Notes: generated by a model from the sequence alone, not told the origin. DNA of 64,000 nt from Aotearoamyces nothofagi (GCA_015345905.1 JADDTR010000002.1:868001-932000), one strand, 5' to 3'. Positions 26,456-40,000 are shown, counted from the stretch's first letter. Translations and numbers: made by a program.

Positions 26456-29400
26456 TCAGATCATCCCACCCTCCATCATAGCAGCCCTAACCTCTCGAGG
26501 ATGTCTTTCCCTAACCTCCTGTCCGTTCGCGTTTCCATTCGCATTCGCAGGTGTCATATTCGGTGATCTCATCACTCCCTGCTCCATTCCCCATACTGTA
26601 GGCATCGGGACGCTCTCATATGGAGATTGTTCCGACTGCGGAGACCGAGTACGGTTTAATTGTGGGCTGGCTGCGTTCTGTCCACGGCTTGCACTACGGA
26701 CTCGTTCTGCAGCACGACTTAGGCGTCCACTTATACTATTGTCGTTGACACTTCTGCCTCGGTTGTGGCCTATGCGAGGTTTTTCTTCGAGGGACTGGTG
26801 TGCAATGTGGTGAGGTGCCGGGGGTGGCGGGAGTGGCCCAGACGGAGAGTGGTGATCATCTTCATGATCCATGACGATTTCAATGACTCCGGAACCTTGG
26901 GACACCCCAGAAATCATAGAATTGGTGTTGGCATTGCTGCTTGACGAGCTGTTGGTCGAGACCATGGGATATAGTGGTGCCGGGGGAGGTGGCGGTGGCG
27001 TTGCGAGGTGCTGGAGCTCTTTCAGAATCGGCGGAGCTGGTGGAGGCGGCGGTGGTGGTGGAGTAAGGTTATTGTTCGAAGGATTGATGGGTTGGCTATT
27101 GGCTTCGATGGTCTCGTCAATTCCCCCCATCATGACAGGGGCATTAGCATAAACCGTAGAGTTATTTCGAGATTCATAACCTAGAGTTCCAGGTTGTGCG
27201 TCTCCAGGATTGATCTTTCTAGATGAAGTAATCTGTGCGGTCCTTGAATCAGTAGACCCATGACGCCTACTACTTGGTGGTAGAGCAGACTGGAAAGCTG
27301 GATGGGTAGGTAGTCCTGCTGGCAATGCATTTGGTGACACCGGAGGCTCCTCGGGAATCGGTGCAGACATAGACCGGGGAGGAACATGTCTTGGCGAGCC
27401 CTGGTATGTTGTTTTTGGTAGAGGAGCAAAAGTAGTCTGCGGTAGAGGTGCCAAGTTTTCAAAGGCGTTATTGTAAGTGATGGTATTCAAGCTTCCCATA
27501 GACGACTGTTGAGCAGAATTATAGTTTTCCGGAATCTGAGGAACGTTCGGAATATCTTTCGCTTCTGGGTCATACTTTGGATGCTGCATAGCTCTCGGAG
27601 TAGCTGGAAGTCCCACCTGAGGTGTGGACTTGGCTGAATCTTTGAGATAACCTGGCGAAGTCCTCAGCGATTCTGGAGACACCGTGTGGCTTCGTGGTGG
27701 TAGCTGATTAGGCGATGGGTACGTCGAGCTTCTCAAAAACTCAGATCGCGATGCTGGCCTTTGAACCCCTGGAGAGAGGTCTGCGGGATGCACGATAGGA
27801 GGCGCCGATGGTCTACGAGCCAAAGATCTACGTCTCTCCTCAAGCTCTCTCGCAGCAGCTTCCTTCTTTCGCTGTCTCTCGGTCTTTATCTGATGTATAT
27901 CTCCCGCCTTGAGATCGGAAACCGATCTCGTATGCGACGCCGAACGACCTGGCTTTGCTGATTCTTCGCGAGGTTTACTCTGATTTCGGACATTGCGTGA
28001 ACGGCTGGCAGAGCGGTCACGATGTCTTCTGTCTGGTGAGATGTGCCGTCCAGAATTTGGGCCACGTTCCCTGAGACGACTTCCACTTCTCTGGCGAGAT
28101 CTGAATCGTTGTTGGTCTGCCTTGGCTGCTTTCAGATCTTCAGCGTCTTCGGGATCCTCTCTATAGAACGCAGCTTCTGTAGACATTGGTAGTGGTGACG
28201 ATGGAGAGCGCATAGCTGATCCATCACGAGCCTTACTCCGACCTCTGCCACCCATCGAGCTAGCTGAAGGATTCGGACTGGTTTTTCTGCTGGTATGTCG
28301 TGCGGTGAGCCTACTAGAAGGTCTGCTAATGACCTGTGCTGTAATAGGCTCCGGTGAATGGCGGCGAACACGACTAGATGTCTTAGACCCAGGCTTGGCA
28401 GTTGCCTGGCTACCATCTCTGTACCTCGACTTGACTTCTGATGCGTTTGATGATGTCTCAAGATCGACATCATCATAGCCAACAGCTCCGAGATCCCGCA
28501 AATCCTTTGGCGACATTGGGATTGGAGATGTAGGTGATCGCTTGGCAGCCTTGATATAGCGAGCACCACTACGACCACGATCCTCGGACGGTTCTCTAAA
28601 TTTGGGGTTGCGACTTGAACTACGTCCTCTTCCTGACCGGCCATCCTGCGAATCTTTCGTAGCGTGACGTGCCTTTTGCTTCTGGCTATAGTGCTGTGCC
28701 GATTCAAGACTACTGATGTATTGATCAAGACTTCTACCTGTAAGAGGCGTGGTGATGCCATGACTCCTGTAACTTCGTTCACTTGGGAGAGGACTTCTGG
28801 CCGAGCTGGACACCGAGCTGACAGATCCAGCAACTGAGCCAGCAACCGAAGCAGGAACTGAACCAGGAACTGAACCGGTAATGGAACCAGCCACAGAACG
28901 CGCGACGGGTGTCTGCCGTCTCGACGAACTTGCCGAGGCAGTAGACAGTCCTGGCGTTGACGTGTATTCGCCAGTGATGATAGACTCCAGCGGAGGCCAT
29001 TGGATCTGCAGGCCATCAGGCTTTCTGTCACGAGATCCATTTCGGGTTCGTGATTGCTGCTTTCCGATTGTGAAGCTATCGGGAGAAGGTGACGGCAGAG
29101 GATTCACGGTTTTCTGCTGTTTCTGCATCATCGGGCTAGCAGTGGCAGCCCGAGCCGGTTGATAAATTGCTGAACTGAGTTGAAGAGTTTCGGGCTGAGA
29201 TGATTTGCGCTGATGAGTCTTACCTGAAGCCTCATTCTGTCTAGCATCAGAGTTCGTGCCGCTTGGTGTCGCAGCCTGAATGGTAGTCGCTAGAGGTCTA
29301 ATGGCTACGTCCGTCGGCGTTTCGCCGATCGATGGCAGTCGCTGCCTGGTGAACCCGCCTGGAGTAGCAGTTCTTGCAGACGCTGGCGTATTGTAAGCGC

Positions 29401-32066
29401 TTCGATTACCCGGTCTCAGGAAAGCAGTGTGTGCAGTCGATCCGCCTCCAGGTGACAGTGCAGATTCTGCAATTGGGGTAACGCCAACACCGTTCATAGG
29501 GGTCCTTTCGCCTTCGGCTCCAAAGAATTTTGATTTTGTGCTCTTCTCTCCAAATGTTGTCACGAGCTTGAGTGCAGCAGTCTTGGTGATGTTGCGTTGC
29601 GGTCCTCGAGGAACGACGCCGGGTGGAGACAGCGGCGGGCTGAGAATCTCCGGAATATTTTGGCCTTGCAGTTGAGAGAATGAACTCTGAGAGGTGGGAG
29701 AAGCATATGGCTCAGTAGCTTCAGATCCGGTACAAGAGAAACTAACAATAACGGTTAGCATGTTAGCAGACAATCCAAGACTACCCACTCACCATCTGAT
29801 AGCAAGCTGCTGTTGACTATGCTGAACAGCCCACTCTCCCCACTTCCGGATCAATTCAGTCTGGCGGCCCCAGTCCGCTGGGTACACATAGCAAGTCAGG
29901 ATAAGTGCCTCCATATATCGCTTGTGCGAGACGTAGATCTCGATGGCATCGTTCTGATCACCCATGCCAATCATGATAGTCGCAGCAGTATGCACATCTC
30001 CTTTCTCAAGAAGACGTTGAACATAAGCACGTGCGACCTTTGCCTGCGAGGCTTGTCCACCGATACCGCTCAGAGCCAAAAGCATCCAGTCGCTAGAGGT
30101 CATGGATTCTGAACTCGTCGTCATGATGTCAGTATCGATATCCCCAAGCCATTTAGCTAGCAGGATCCTATTTGATGACCCGATTGGATGCCTACTAAGT
30201 TCATCACGAATCAGGTCTTCAACGTCTCCGGTCCATCCAAAGATTGTGCTAAGCATTTGCCGACGCAGATCATCGTTCGAAAACGATGCGTTGTTCAAGA
30301 TCTGAGGGTGAGTATAAGGGATGTCACTGAGACGACTCTGCGTAAATCTGAAGAGGTCAACAACGACCTTGTCCTCGGGACTTCGCAAGATCTCTTGACG
30401 GAGCCGAGAGCTCCGTCCCCGAGATCTCCCCGATGTCTGAGACGCGGAGCTCATGCTGGTCATTGAAAAGCTATCCCGGCTGGATATGACCGATGGCTCG
30501 CGAGAGTGCAGCGTAGATCCCATCGACATGAATGTGTGGTTGCTGGTACCTCTCGACAAGACAGACGAGTGCTTCCGATGTGCTCCAGACCCAGCCGATG
30601 ACCGCGAGGTACTAGAGGCTTGACTAGATACTGGACTCAGGGTACCAGAACGATCCGGTGTCTGCTGGCGCTGTTCAAGCTTATCCATCTCCCGAGCAAT
30701 CCTTGCCAGGGGGGACATGTGATCCTCGTCACTCTCGGAGACATCCACATTGACTGGGATTGACGAGAGGCTTGCTGACGTCGACGGAGCCCCCTTCTTC
30801 TGGTCCTCAATCGAGACGGGTGGCGACGGGGGGAGTAGATTGGCCGGGTGTTGAACGTTTGCCACCAAAACGGGGGGCGAGTTGAGATCGAACTGCTGCG
30901 CCGTGTTCCCCTGACCAAGGGTGAAGAGGGTGGCGCCGGGCCCGTAAATGGCAATCCCCTTGACGGGTGCCAGAGTAGGCACAGACTCATAAGTGACGTG
31001 TTTTGTTCGCACGTCCCATGAGGAGGTCTCTCTGCGGTGGCGTTGTGTAAGCAGGTGATAGCTAAGCGCGCGCGTGGGGGATTTATGCACGTTGGGAACA
31101 TATGCGACTCACCCTTCAGAATATTGAATTATACGCCCATTCTTCGACCATGCGAGCCAATTTGGACCAGGCTGATAACTCTCGCTCCTTTTCAGCACCC
31201 TGACAACCTTCGCCGTGTCGCTCGCAGTGGGTGATTTCGCGATACTCCATACCCGAACATCACCATCTTTGGTCTGAGTTGCCAGCATGTCCGATTTCTG
31301 CCGCGATGAAGAAGCATGCCATGCCAGAGTAACAATCGGAGATGGGCCTCTCGAAGTTGTCAGGTTATGCAAAATTGTAAATCGTGGCTGTAATGATGCT
31401 ATAAGCAGTGAGCCGTTCTGGTATCTAGGATCCTGTCAGTATTTCACAGAGAGCCAAGCGTGCCGATACGAACCCGATCGCATATGTACGGCAGTCAGCT
31501 GCTGGAGCAATTGCGGTAATCGGTACCTGATCTATCGTCCTCGCAGAAATGTGTTCGGACGTCGAAGGCTCAAAGAGAATCACATTTCCTTGAGCGTTGC
31601 CTGTAGAGATCAGCACGAGTACCAGAGACCCTTTGAACTGACACTTACCAAATGCCACATTCCCGTTCCGCATCCAGGCCGCCACAGAAAGGTTATTGTA
31701 CGAGGCAAATCTTGCAATCTCATCTCCCGTCATCAGATCCCACACTATAGCAGTCTGCCCCGCATCATAGCTGATAACCAATCGACCGGAGCCCCTCTCA
31801 CTGACGTTATCCACAGCCAGCAACTTGATCTCCTCCGAGTGTCTGGAAAACCGGCGTTCGATGGTCAAGGTATCATGATGTGCGCACACGATCGTATTTC
31901 CTTGGGCATACAGAAACATGGATGCCGTAGCATCACACGGCTCGAAGTCGCGGGAAACGTCGTCTTCGGCCATGCTGAAGCTCTCTGCGGAAGCATTTCT
32001 TGCCTTCGAGGAACTACTCGAGCCCATTGACAGCGCCCGATTCCTCGCGAGCTGGCCGGTAGACAT
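26456..32066 (-). CDS. large WD40-repeat protein with helical middle and disordered C terminus
   Basis: A 1793-aa protein in five exons: 31649-32066, 31474-31600, 31113-31424, 29793-31031 and 26456-29741; phases consistent. Intron 2 has an unusual GTTCGT donor. Residues about 40-400 read as WD40 blades (IVWDLMTGDEIARF; GNVILFEP; KDGDVRVWSI; ETSSWDVRTKHV). A Ser-rich linker follows, then about 180 residues of helices (DLFRFTQSRLSDIP to AIEIYVSHKRYMEALIL) like an alpha-solenoid. The last 1100 residues are low-complexity: Ser/Arg-rich (SRSRN, GSRDRKPDG), a GSVPGSVPASVAGSV run, and two proline stretches (up to eight Pro). This order recalls Gemin5/WDR-type scaffold proteins, but I do not recognise the family. 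Likely a scaffold in RNA or trafficking work; function unproved. Confidence 0.85.
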
Positions 32067-35000
32067 GGCGACGGTCTATCGCCCTCGTTATCTGCAGCGA
32101 ACAGAGGCTTCGTGTCAGTCGAGCACCCGCATAAAGTTACATGATCCGAGGGGAAAGTTGCAGAAAAGGCGGCAAAGTCGAGTGCCGGCGACCCAGCACG
32201 TTAAGTATCTCGGGGAAAGGAAAGCCAAGGGACTACATACCGGTACTTCAAGGTCTTTACCGCCTCGCTGGCGAGACTTGTGCTGCTGCAGCGCAGGGCT
32301 ATCACTGTCCGCGGTGGCCGTGTCTCCAGTCGTCACATGGGCTATGGCAAGCCCGCCGGGATATGGCCTGCTGAGCTGCATATACCGACAGGCCGGATGT
32401 GTTCTCTGCACTGTCGTGCGTAGACAGCTGGCCGCAGCGAGGTGGGAGTACACAGGAGAGAAGCAGGATGTGCACCGTTGAGCGACGATGGCAGATGCAG
32501 ATGCGGAGAAGGTTGCTGGGAGAAGGAAGAGGAGGGTTGCTGTCGCTGTCGCTGTCGTTGTAGCTGCCGCTGCCGCCGCAAGGGATCTCCCATGCAGGCA
32601 CAGAGCTAGCCACTGCCCCCAGTCCCCGGTGGAGCAGACGGCGGCGGGTCGGTATATTTGATACTCTGGCGCTTCACCCGCAGGCCAATGGCGCTGGCCT
32701 CGGCATGTCCAGGAGCGTGGAGTGATGGGATACACACGAAGCTGTGACTCGATGGAGCGATGGGGGATACGGCTCGACAGGGCCGCAGAGCGCCGGCGAG
32801 CAACGTCTGAGCAGAGCGCGTAACTCCAGGTGCTCTGGGCTGTCAGTGGCCGGCGAGGGAGGCATCGGGATTAGACGACAGGGCGCATGCGGAGCCCACT
32901 GCCTGTGCATCGAGATGAGCCGGAGCGGATGCGCACGAGATGCCATGGGCAGTCGGCGGCAGGCTGGCAGGCTGGCAGGCTGGCAGATGGGGCATAGCGG
33001 GCAGGGCAGCCTGTGGTAGGCGGGAGGTCCATATACAGGACGAAGCACAGGACGAAGCACAGGACAGCAGCAGCGGCACTCTGTCGTCTCTGTGCAGGGC
33101 AGGGCAGGGCAGGCCAGGACGGCACCCACCTCAGCCCGTGCAGCACGCTGTGTCTGTAGGGGTGCAGAGAGCAGAGTGCAGTATCTAAATCTATCCCATC
33201 TCTCCCAGCCACTGCACGCCTGCCACCCTGGCCACGGGTGTGCAGCGCAGGCCAGGCGGTGCAGCCTCCGCCTATCGAGCCCCGGGAGGCGGAGGAGAGG
33301 GAGGCGGCCGGGGCTGCCTCTCTGCCTGTGCCTGGGGCGGACGGGGGAGGCGACAGACTCGTACGGAGCTGGGGGGGGGGGGGGCCACTCGCGGCACGAG
33401 AACGAGCGTGCCCGGGCACCCGCGCAGCTCGGCACACACTGGCAGCGTGCGCAGAGGGCCAGGAGTACAGCTAACGCTTTGCTGTATTGTACAGTGCAGT
33501 GCGGTGAGATGCCACGGACGGGGTTCCAGGCGAAGCTATGCCGATGCAGCCCATTGCGCCTGGCATATCACGCTCCCGCCGAAAGGTCTGTATTGTATTT
33601 GCACCAGCCGGTCTGTGTACAATACCCAACCCAGCCCAGGCCTGTATTGTATTGTATTGTATTGCATTGCACCCATCTGCACCAGCCAATCTGCGTGACG
33701 GGCGGCGGTGGTCGACGGGCGAGAGGCGGCAGGGATGCGGCGTGCTTGGCTTGGCGGCGTCGCACGGGCAGGCACGGCACGCTGACTGGCCCGCCAGCGT
33801 CGCCGGCGCTGCCCCGCGGCTGCACGGGGCCCCCGTCGCCGTCACGGGCGCTAGCCAATCGACGGCCCTGCACGGCACATCATCAGGTATGGACTGGACT
33901 GGACTGGACTGGACTGTATCCCCCAGGGCTGGCGACGATGCGACGATGCCGTTTCTGCAGTTCTGGTTCTGCGGTTCTTCTGTCCTGTATGCCCTCACTG
34001 CTCGCCCTTTCTACGGTTCTACAGTTCAACAGCTCTACAGTTACTGCCCTACAGTCCTACAGTCCTGCACGCCCTCACTGCCCTTCTGCCCTTCTGCCCT
34101 TCTGCCCCTCTTCTGCCTGCACCCGCTGCACGCCCCGCCCGTGTCCCCTCTGCCGCTCTCCTGCAGCTGCACCGCCCTGCGCCGCCCTGCACTGCACCGC
34201 ACCGCAGCCTCTGTCACGGCGCCTACACGCGCCCTGTCACTGGGGCACCGAACCGACGCTGGCGGACCCGCGCTGCCCGGGGGCCCTGTGCGGCCAGCGG
34301 TAACCCTCCTGCAACGCGTGACTGGACGCACCTCGACTGCTGCCTGGCTGGCTGGCCCGACCCCTCCCGGCCGCCCACTCGCTGCCTCTCGCTTCTCTTC
34401 TCTTCTTCTCTTCGCTCCCCTTCCCTTCCCTTCTCTTCTCTCTGCTATGCTGTCCACTATCCGTTGTCCGTTATCTGTTATCCATCCACAAACCCCATCC
34501 CCATTAATCCACCCATTAATCCACCCATTAATCTACCCATCAACTCGTCCATCCTCTATTCTCGCCCACCACGGTTGCCAAAGCAACTCCACTCTCCGTT
34601 CCTTTGGGTCCAGCCTGTCCTCGACGTCCCTCCCCCTTCCAGCCAGACCAGGCGAGGCGTGTCCCGTGATATTGCCATCCATCCCAGCCAGCGGTGCCGC
34701 CGTCTGCACAGAAGACAGAAATAGACCTGTGCTGTACAGCAAGTACGTCGTCCAGCCATTCGTTTGTCGGGACCCTCTCTGCCTTTCCCTTCCGCCAGGT
34801 CTTCGTTCCATCGCCGTCTTGTGTGCAGGTGCAATACAGACACCTCCCGGCCTTGCCTCGTAGCTGGTGCCTCGTACGTACAGAGAGCATCCAGATGCCC
34901 TCTCCGTCCCATCCGCCCAGCCAGCGAGCCATCCTGCCATCCTGCCATCCTGCCATCTGGCACCGAGTGGTGTGCCCCCGTCCGCCGTCCAGCTCGGTTG

Positions 35001-37224
35001 CCGCACACAGCCATGCCTGCACTTTTCAGGGTCCTCGAAGCTTGACTCGGCCATTCTCGAGGCCGTGCATGGAGGTGATGGCTTTGTGGCTTCCGACCCT
35101 GTGCCTCCATCTATTTCCGACGCTGCAGCAGGTGCACCTTACATAGACCGTATGTGCCATCGTACCTCGACGCACGCATGGCCCAGGACGTACTTGTACA
35201 TGTATAGCATAGACCCGTATACGGCCATGACGTGAAATGTGATATATATGCTCCTTGCCGTCTCATGCAGCGTGATGAGGCGAGACGTGAACGACCACAC
35301 GGCCAACCAGGCAGTGAGCACAGAGTCGAGGGCCAGAAGGCGATACTCGATACTCGCATGCCCAACCCTTCGGGTGTCGTTCGCTATCTTCTCTTCACTC
35401 AGCACACGTCAATCAAGCAATTCAATCCGTCCATCACAACAGCCTCGGCCTTTCCTCCATGCTGCACTGTACTGTACCATAGCCAATCCTGTATCTATAT
35501 CAATATCTATTGTATTATCTCTGCCAAGCCAGTCGAGCCTACTACCATCCATCCCTCCTCCAACCACGATTGAATAACAAGAGCGAGCAAGCGATCCACC
35601 TCCATGATCCGTCACATCGCTGCTCCATTGCAGTCTCCATTATACATCAACATGAAGCATCCACCGATCGCGCCGAGTCTTCACGCCAGCCAAAGCTTCC
35701 TCTCTCTCTCTCTCTCTTCCCTCCCGTTCTTCCTCCCTCCCCAACCTCTCTCCAAACCCCCCATCCCATCCCATCCCATCCCATCCCAGCGTTGTGGCAC
35801 TCGCCCACTGGCAGCACCCGCACCCTAGCCCCTACCCATCCCCATCCCCATCCCATCCTCGCAGCAGAAACCGCATCAAAATGCACGGCACGCACGCCGC
35901 CCGACACGGCATCATCAGAAAGAAAGAAGGAAAGAAGAAGGGAAAAAAACGCAACTCTCCTGCACCGACAACAACAACACCGCATCGCACCGCATCGCAC
36001 CGCATCGCAGCCTGCACCTGCGACCGTAAACAACCCCCCGCGCGCGGCCAATGTGCTGGCCGCGGGGTATAGCAGAGCGCGCTCCAGGAGAAATAAATCC
36101 GGAAGGAAAGAAAAGAAAAGAAAAGAAAAGAAAAGAAAATGGGGCTGCTGAAGTTGCGCTTCTTGCTTTTCTTTTCTCCTCTCTCTCTCCATCTCTCAAA
36201 AATCAGCACCCGACCCCTTCACAATCCGGAATTCACAAACCCGTCACTCCACTCGCGGCCCGCAGCATGCACGCGGCACGTTCCGCTCGCTTTCGCTTTC
36301 GCTTTCGCCGTACCGGCCTCTCGACGAGCTCTGAGCAGGTTTGGTCCGGGGGGGGGGCCGGGCGGATATCAGGTCGTCGAAGGCCAGATGGGAATCGCAA
36401 TCCAGAGCCCCGGTGTGGGGCTGAGCAAATCGCAAAAAATTTACCTTGCCTATTTTTACTCTGTTTCATGAACGGCGCGGTCTTGAGAGATTTTTACACT
36501 CCCCCCCCCCCCCTTTTTCCGCAATGCCCTACCCACACCCAAAAAAAAAACCCCCTACTCGCCCCTCGTCGTGGGTTCCGCAAATCTCCCATCACATCCC
36601 CGTGCCCACGTGTGCGAAAATTATCGCATACTTGCGAGACTCACAAGTCCCCGTTTCCTGTAATCTCTGTGCGATGGCCGTACCATCTGTCGGGCCGGAA
36701 GGGATGGTAAGGTTTTCTGAGGGGAAGGAGGGGGTGGGGTCGTGCGATAGGTGGGTTTGTGTATCTGTGTGGTTGGTTGGTTGGTTGGTTGGTTGGTAGA
36801 GGGGGTGGGGTCTGATATATATACATATTTATATATATATGCATCCAATAGTTATATATATTCACATATATACATACGTATATATATATATACCAAAGCA
36901 CCCCCTTTCTATATCCTATAAAAACATCCCCTCCCCTCTCTGCCTCGCTTCTAAGAGAGAGAGAGAGAGGGGGGGGGATAGAAGTAACCCTTTCCGCTGA
37001 TGCAGTTATTTGTCTTATCTTGTTCTGCTTGCTTGTTCTGCTGGAAGGGGAGGGGAGAGAGGGAGGGAGATAGATAGATAGAAACAGGCAGATAGGTAGA
37101 CAGACAGGCAGAGATACGTAATAGATCAGCAAGTAAACAACCGAGCAGCTAGACTCCATCTCCATCCCTATCCCTATCCTCTGTCACTATACTGCAGCCA
37201 TAGCCGTTTGATCATCTCTGCTCC

Positions 37225-37627
37225 CTACTCTCTGCTGTAATCGACTCGGCTCGGCTCGACTCGACTGTACTTGGCTCCCTACTCTCTGCTGTAATCGACT
37301 CGGCTCGGCTCGGCTCGACTCGACTGTACTTGGCTCGACCCTGTTCTACTCCCCCCCCTCAACCCGAGAAAGAGAAAGAAAAGGTACATAGACATAGATG
37401 AAAGATCGAGACGCGTACTAGAAGCTATACTGTTGTAGTGCGTGAGTATATACATCTATCCTATCCCCTCCTCTGTCACTGTACTTGGCTCGACTCTGTT
37501 CTACTCTCCACTCCCCTCCACCAACCTCCCCCCCCTCAACCCGAGAAAGAGAAGAAAAGAAAAGGTACATAGACATAGATGAAAGATCGAGACGCGTACT
37601 AGAAGCTATACTGTTGCAGCGCGTGGG
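37225..37627. repeat. tandem duplications of 66 and 181 bp
   Basis: CTACTCTCTGCTGTAATCGA occurs twice near 37226 and 37282-37301, each followed by CTCGGCTCGGCTCGACTCGA-like repeats. AAGGTACATAGACATAGATG occurs at 37381 and 37562 (period 181) with about 60 following bases nearly identical (through GACGCGTACTAGAAGC). Confidence 0.8.
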
Positions 37628-38132
37628 TACATGAAGCTCGCAAGTGAATTACTGTGCAAGAAAGCAAGAAAGCAAGAAAGCAAGTTAAGTCATCTCTCCC
37701 CTCGCCCAAGATTCAGACACCGCAGCAGCAGGAGAAACGGCATCAGGAGCGGCGCGTGCTCTGCGAGCTACAGTCTGCTGAGACGCGGTGCTGATAGTGT
37801 GAGAGCAAGCACGGGTTTGATTCCACTTCTACTTGCAATCTCTCCATCCCTCTCCCTCCCTCCCTCCCTCTCTATCTGCCTAATCACGAATCATCCCCCC
37901 ATCTCATCTCATCATCTCATCATCCCCCCCCCTCATCTCATCTCATCTCCCGCCGTCTTATAGATACAGAGCAAAAGCCGAGTCGGCAGACTACCTCTCT
38001 CAGCTCCAGCTCCATCAAACAGGTATTCGAGCACAGATCGATAGGGTAGGGGTTTTCACGAATAGAGATTCTGAGGAGTGGGCTGGGATCGGGGGATAGA
38101 GGGGGGATGGGGGATGGGGGAGAGGAGGGGAT

Positions 38133-38295
38133 GGAGGGGAGAGAAAGAGAAAGAAAAGGGGGGAAGGGGGGGAGGAGGGGAAGGGGAAAGAGAAGGGGAA
38201 GAAAAGGGGGGAAGGGAAAAGAAAAGGGGGGAAGGGGGGGAGGGGGGAAAGAGAAAGAGAAAGAAAAGGGGGGAAAGGGGGGAAAGGGGGGAGAG
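38133..38295 (+). repeat. 163-nt uninterrupted homopurine tract
   Basis: Every base from 38133 to 38295 is A or G, with many G runs of 4-7 (GGGGGGAAGGGGGGGAGG-like). Such tracts can form triplex DNA, and the G runs could form G-quadruplexes. It is directly followed by a GAGAAT array. Confidence 0.92.
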
Positions 38296-38333
38296 CACGG
38301 CTTTTTTTATATATATTGGCGAGATGAAGATGG

Positions 38334-38402
38334 GGGTGAGAATGAGAATGAGAATGAGAATGAGGATGAGAATGAGAATGAGAATGAGAATGAGAATGAG
38401 AT
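38334..38402. repeat. (GAGAAT)n microsatellite
   Basis: About eleven GAGAAT units with one GAGGAT variant, close behind the purine tract. Confidence 0.9.
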
Positions 38403-38585
38403 GAAAAATACCATGAAAAGATGAGATGGATTACGATACGATGAATTACCATGAAATCACAATGCAATACAATGCGATGCGATGAAAAGGGATGAAAAGG
38501 GATGAAACGTGCATACGATACGACGATGCGATACAGTGATCAGTGATCGCCGATGATTGGCTGGCTAGCTGGCTAGCTGGCTTGC

Positions 38586-38700
38586 AGAACCATCAATATG
38601 ATAAAGATACGGGTTATATATAAGAACCATCAATATAATAAAGCTTTGCTACGGGGCTATATATGAGAAACCATAAATATAATAATGCCACGGGCTACAT
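38586..38700. repeat. three diverged direct repeats of about 45 bp
   Basis: Units start AGAACCATCAATATGATAAA, AGAACCATCAATATAATAAA and AGAAACCATAAATATAATAA, each ending in an ACGGG(T/G)CTA-like segment before the next. They are older than the pure microsatellites around them. Confidence 0.7.
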
Positions 38701-39506
38701 AGCGGAAAGAGAACCAACCAGCCACACCCGTCACGGCCTCCGTCGCGCCGAGCCAGATCAGACCAGACCAGACCAGACCAGACCAGACCCCCTTTCCGCA
38801 CCGCGATCGACATCGCTGAAGAGATCCGACCTGTCCATCCATCCATTCGACAGCCCCCCTGTGCGCCTCGGCCACCCGTCCCGTAAGCGCCGTGACGGTG
38901 TGGTGGTGGCTGACGTTGGCGAGCGCCCCTGTTGGTTCGGGGTTGGCTCGGGGTGTTGGAGAGCCAGCCGAGGCGCGCAGCCGCCGTCGCTCCGGCGCCG
39001 TAGCTCAAACGTAGCGATACCCGTGTAGAGATCAGTCGTGCTGGGTGATGGGTGATGTGATGTGATTGATGTGATGTGATGTGATTGATGTGATGTGATG
39101 TGATGTGTGATTGGGAAATGAGGAGCTGAAACTGGAGATGAGGCTGCGGGTCGGGCGATAAGGGGTGCTGTGGGTTGGCGCCGTGGGACTGATGATGCGA
39201 TTGGTACTGTGGATGGAATACTGTAAATCAATACTGTGGATTGATACTGTAAATCGATACTGTAGACAGACAGCTAGCTAGCTACCTCAGCTAGCTAAGC
39301 AATGCTATGCAACTCCGAAAACGCCCAACGAGACAGGACGAGAGGCGGGGCTGGGGGAAGAAGATGCGACGCAGAGAGCGTAACGGGGCAGGCAGGCGGC
39401 ATTGCGCAGCGGAGACTCGGAGAGGAAGACGTGGTCAGGGAGCGTGCTACATTCCCGAGGAGGAGAAGAAGGGCATGCGATGATGGTGTTCGCAGCCATG
39501 ATCGTA

Positions 39507-39650
39507 ACTCGTGATGATGATGATGATGATAATAGTCGTGATAATAGTCGTGATAATAATAATAATAAAAGTCGTGATAATAGTCGTGATAATAATAATA
39601 ATAAAAGTCGTGATAATAGTCGTGATAATAATAATAAGAGTCAGTCGTGA
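39507..39650. repeat. 36-bp array containing GTCGTGATAAT
   Basis: (GAT)n leads into nested repeats: GTCGTGATAATAGTCGTGAT followed by (AAT)n and AAAA, starting at 39571 and 39607 (period 36), with a partial third copy. Confidence 0.85.
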
Positions 39651-39849
39651 CGATGACAACAAGGACATCTCGCTGCGCTGCGCTGCGGTGCGGCCCGGGG
39701 GGTTTCGAGCGGGCGCCAGTTTAGCTACTCGTTAGCTGGGGTTTAGTGCTTCTCCGCGCCCGAAGACGGGTCGGGGAGCTATCGATAGCGATTAGGGGGG
39801 GGCCCGCGATTGCCCCGGGTCGCGAGATATGGCGGAGCGGTGCTTTTTG

Positions 39850-40000
39850 CGCTGTGCTGGAGTCGCTGGAGTCGCTGGGATGGCTGCCACTGCTGGGACT
39901 TTTGGGATAGCTGGAATAGCTGGAATAGCTGAAGTGCAAGAGTCGCTGGTATAGAATTGCCATAATCGCTGGAATAGCTGGAATAGCTGGAATGGCTTCC
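39850..40000. repeat. degenerate 9-bp AGCTGGAAT / TCGCTGGAG repeats
   Basis: Many copies of a nine-base word (GGAGTCGCT, GGAATAGCT, GGGATGGCT) in the same phase, just upstream of the 3' side of the short gene at 40210. Confidence 0.75.

Noticed and set aside
33092-34863. Long overlapping plus-strand ORFs (403 and 441 codons)
   Set aside because: They are Arg/Cys/Pro-rich products of GC-rich microsatellites, overlap in different frames, and have no domain.
37225-39650. Repeat arrays that resemble a CRISPR layout
   Set aside because: Nuclear fungal DNA; spacings are irregular, spacers are repeats themselves, and no cas-like gene is present.
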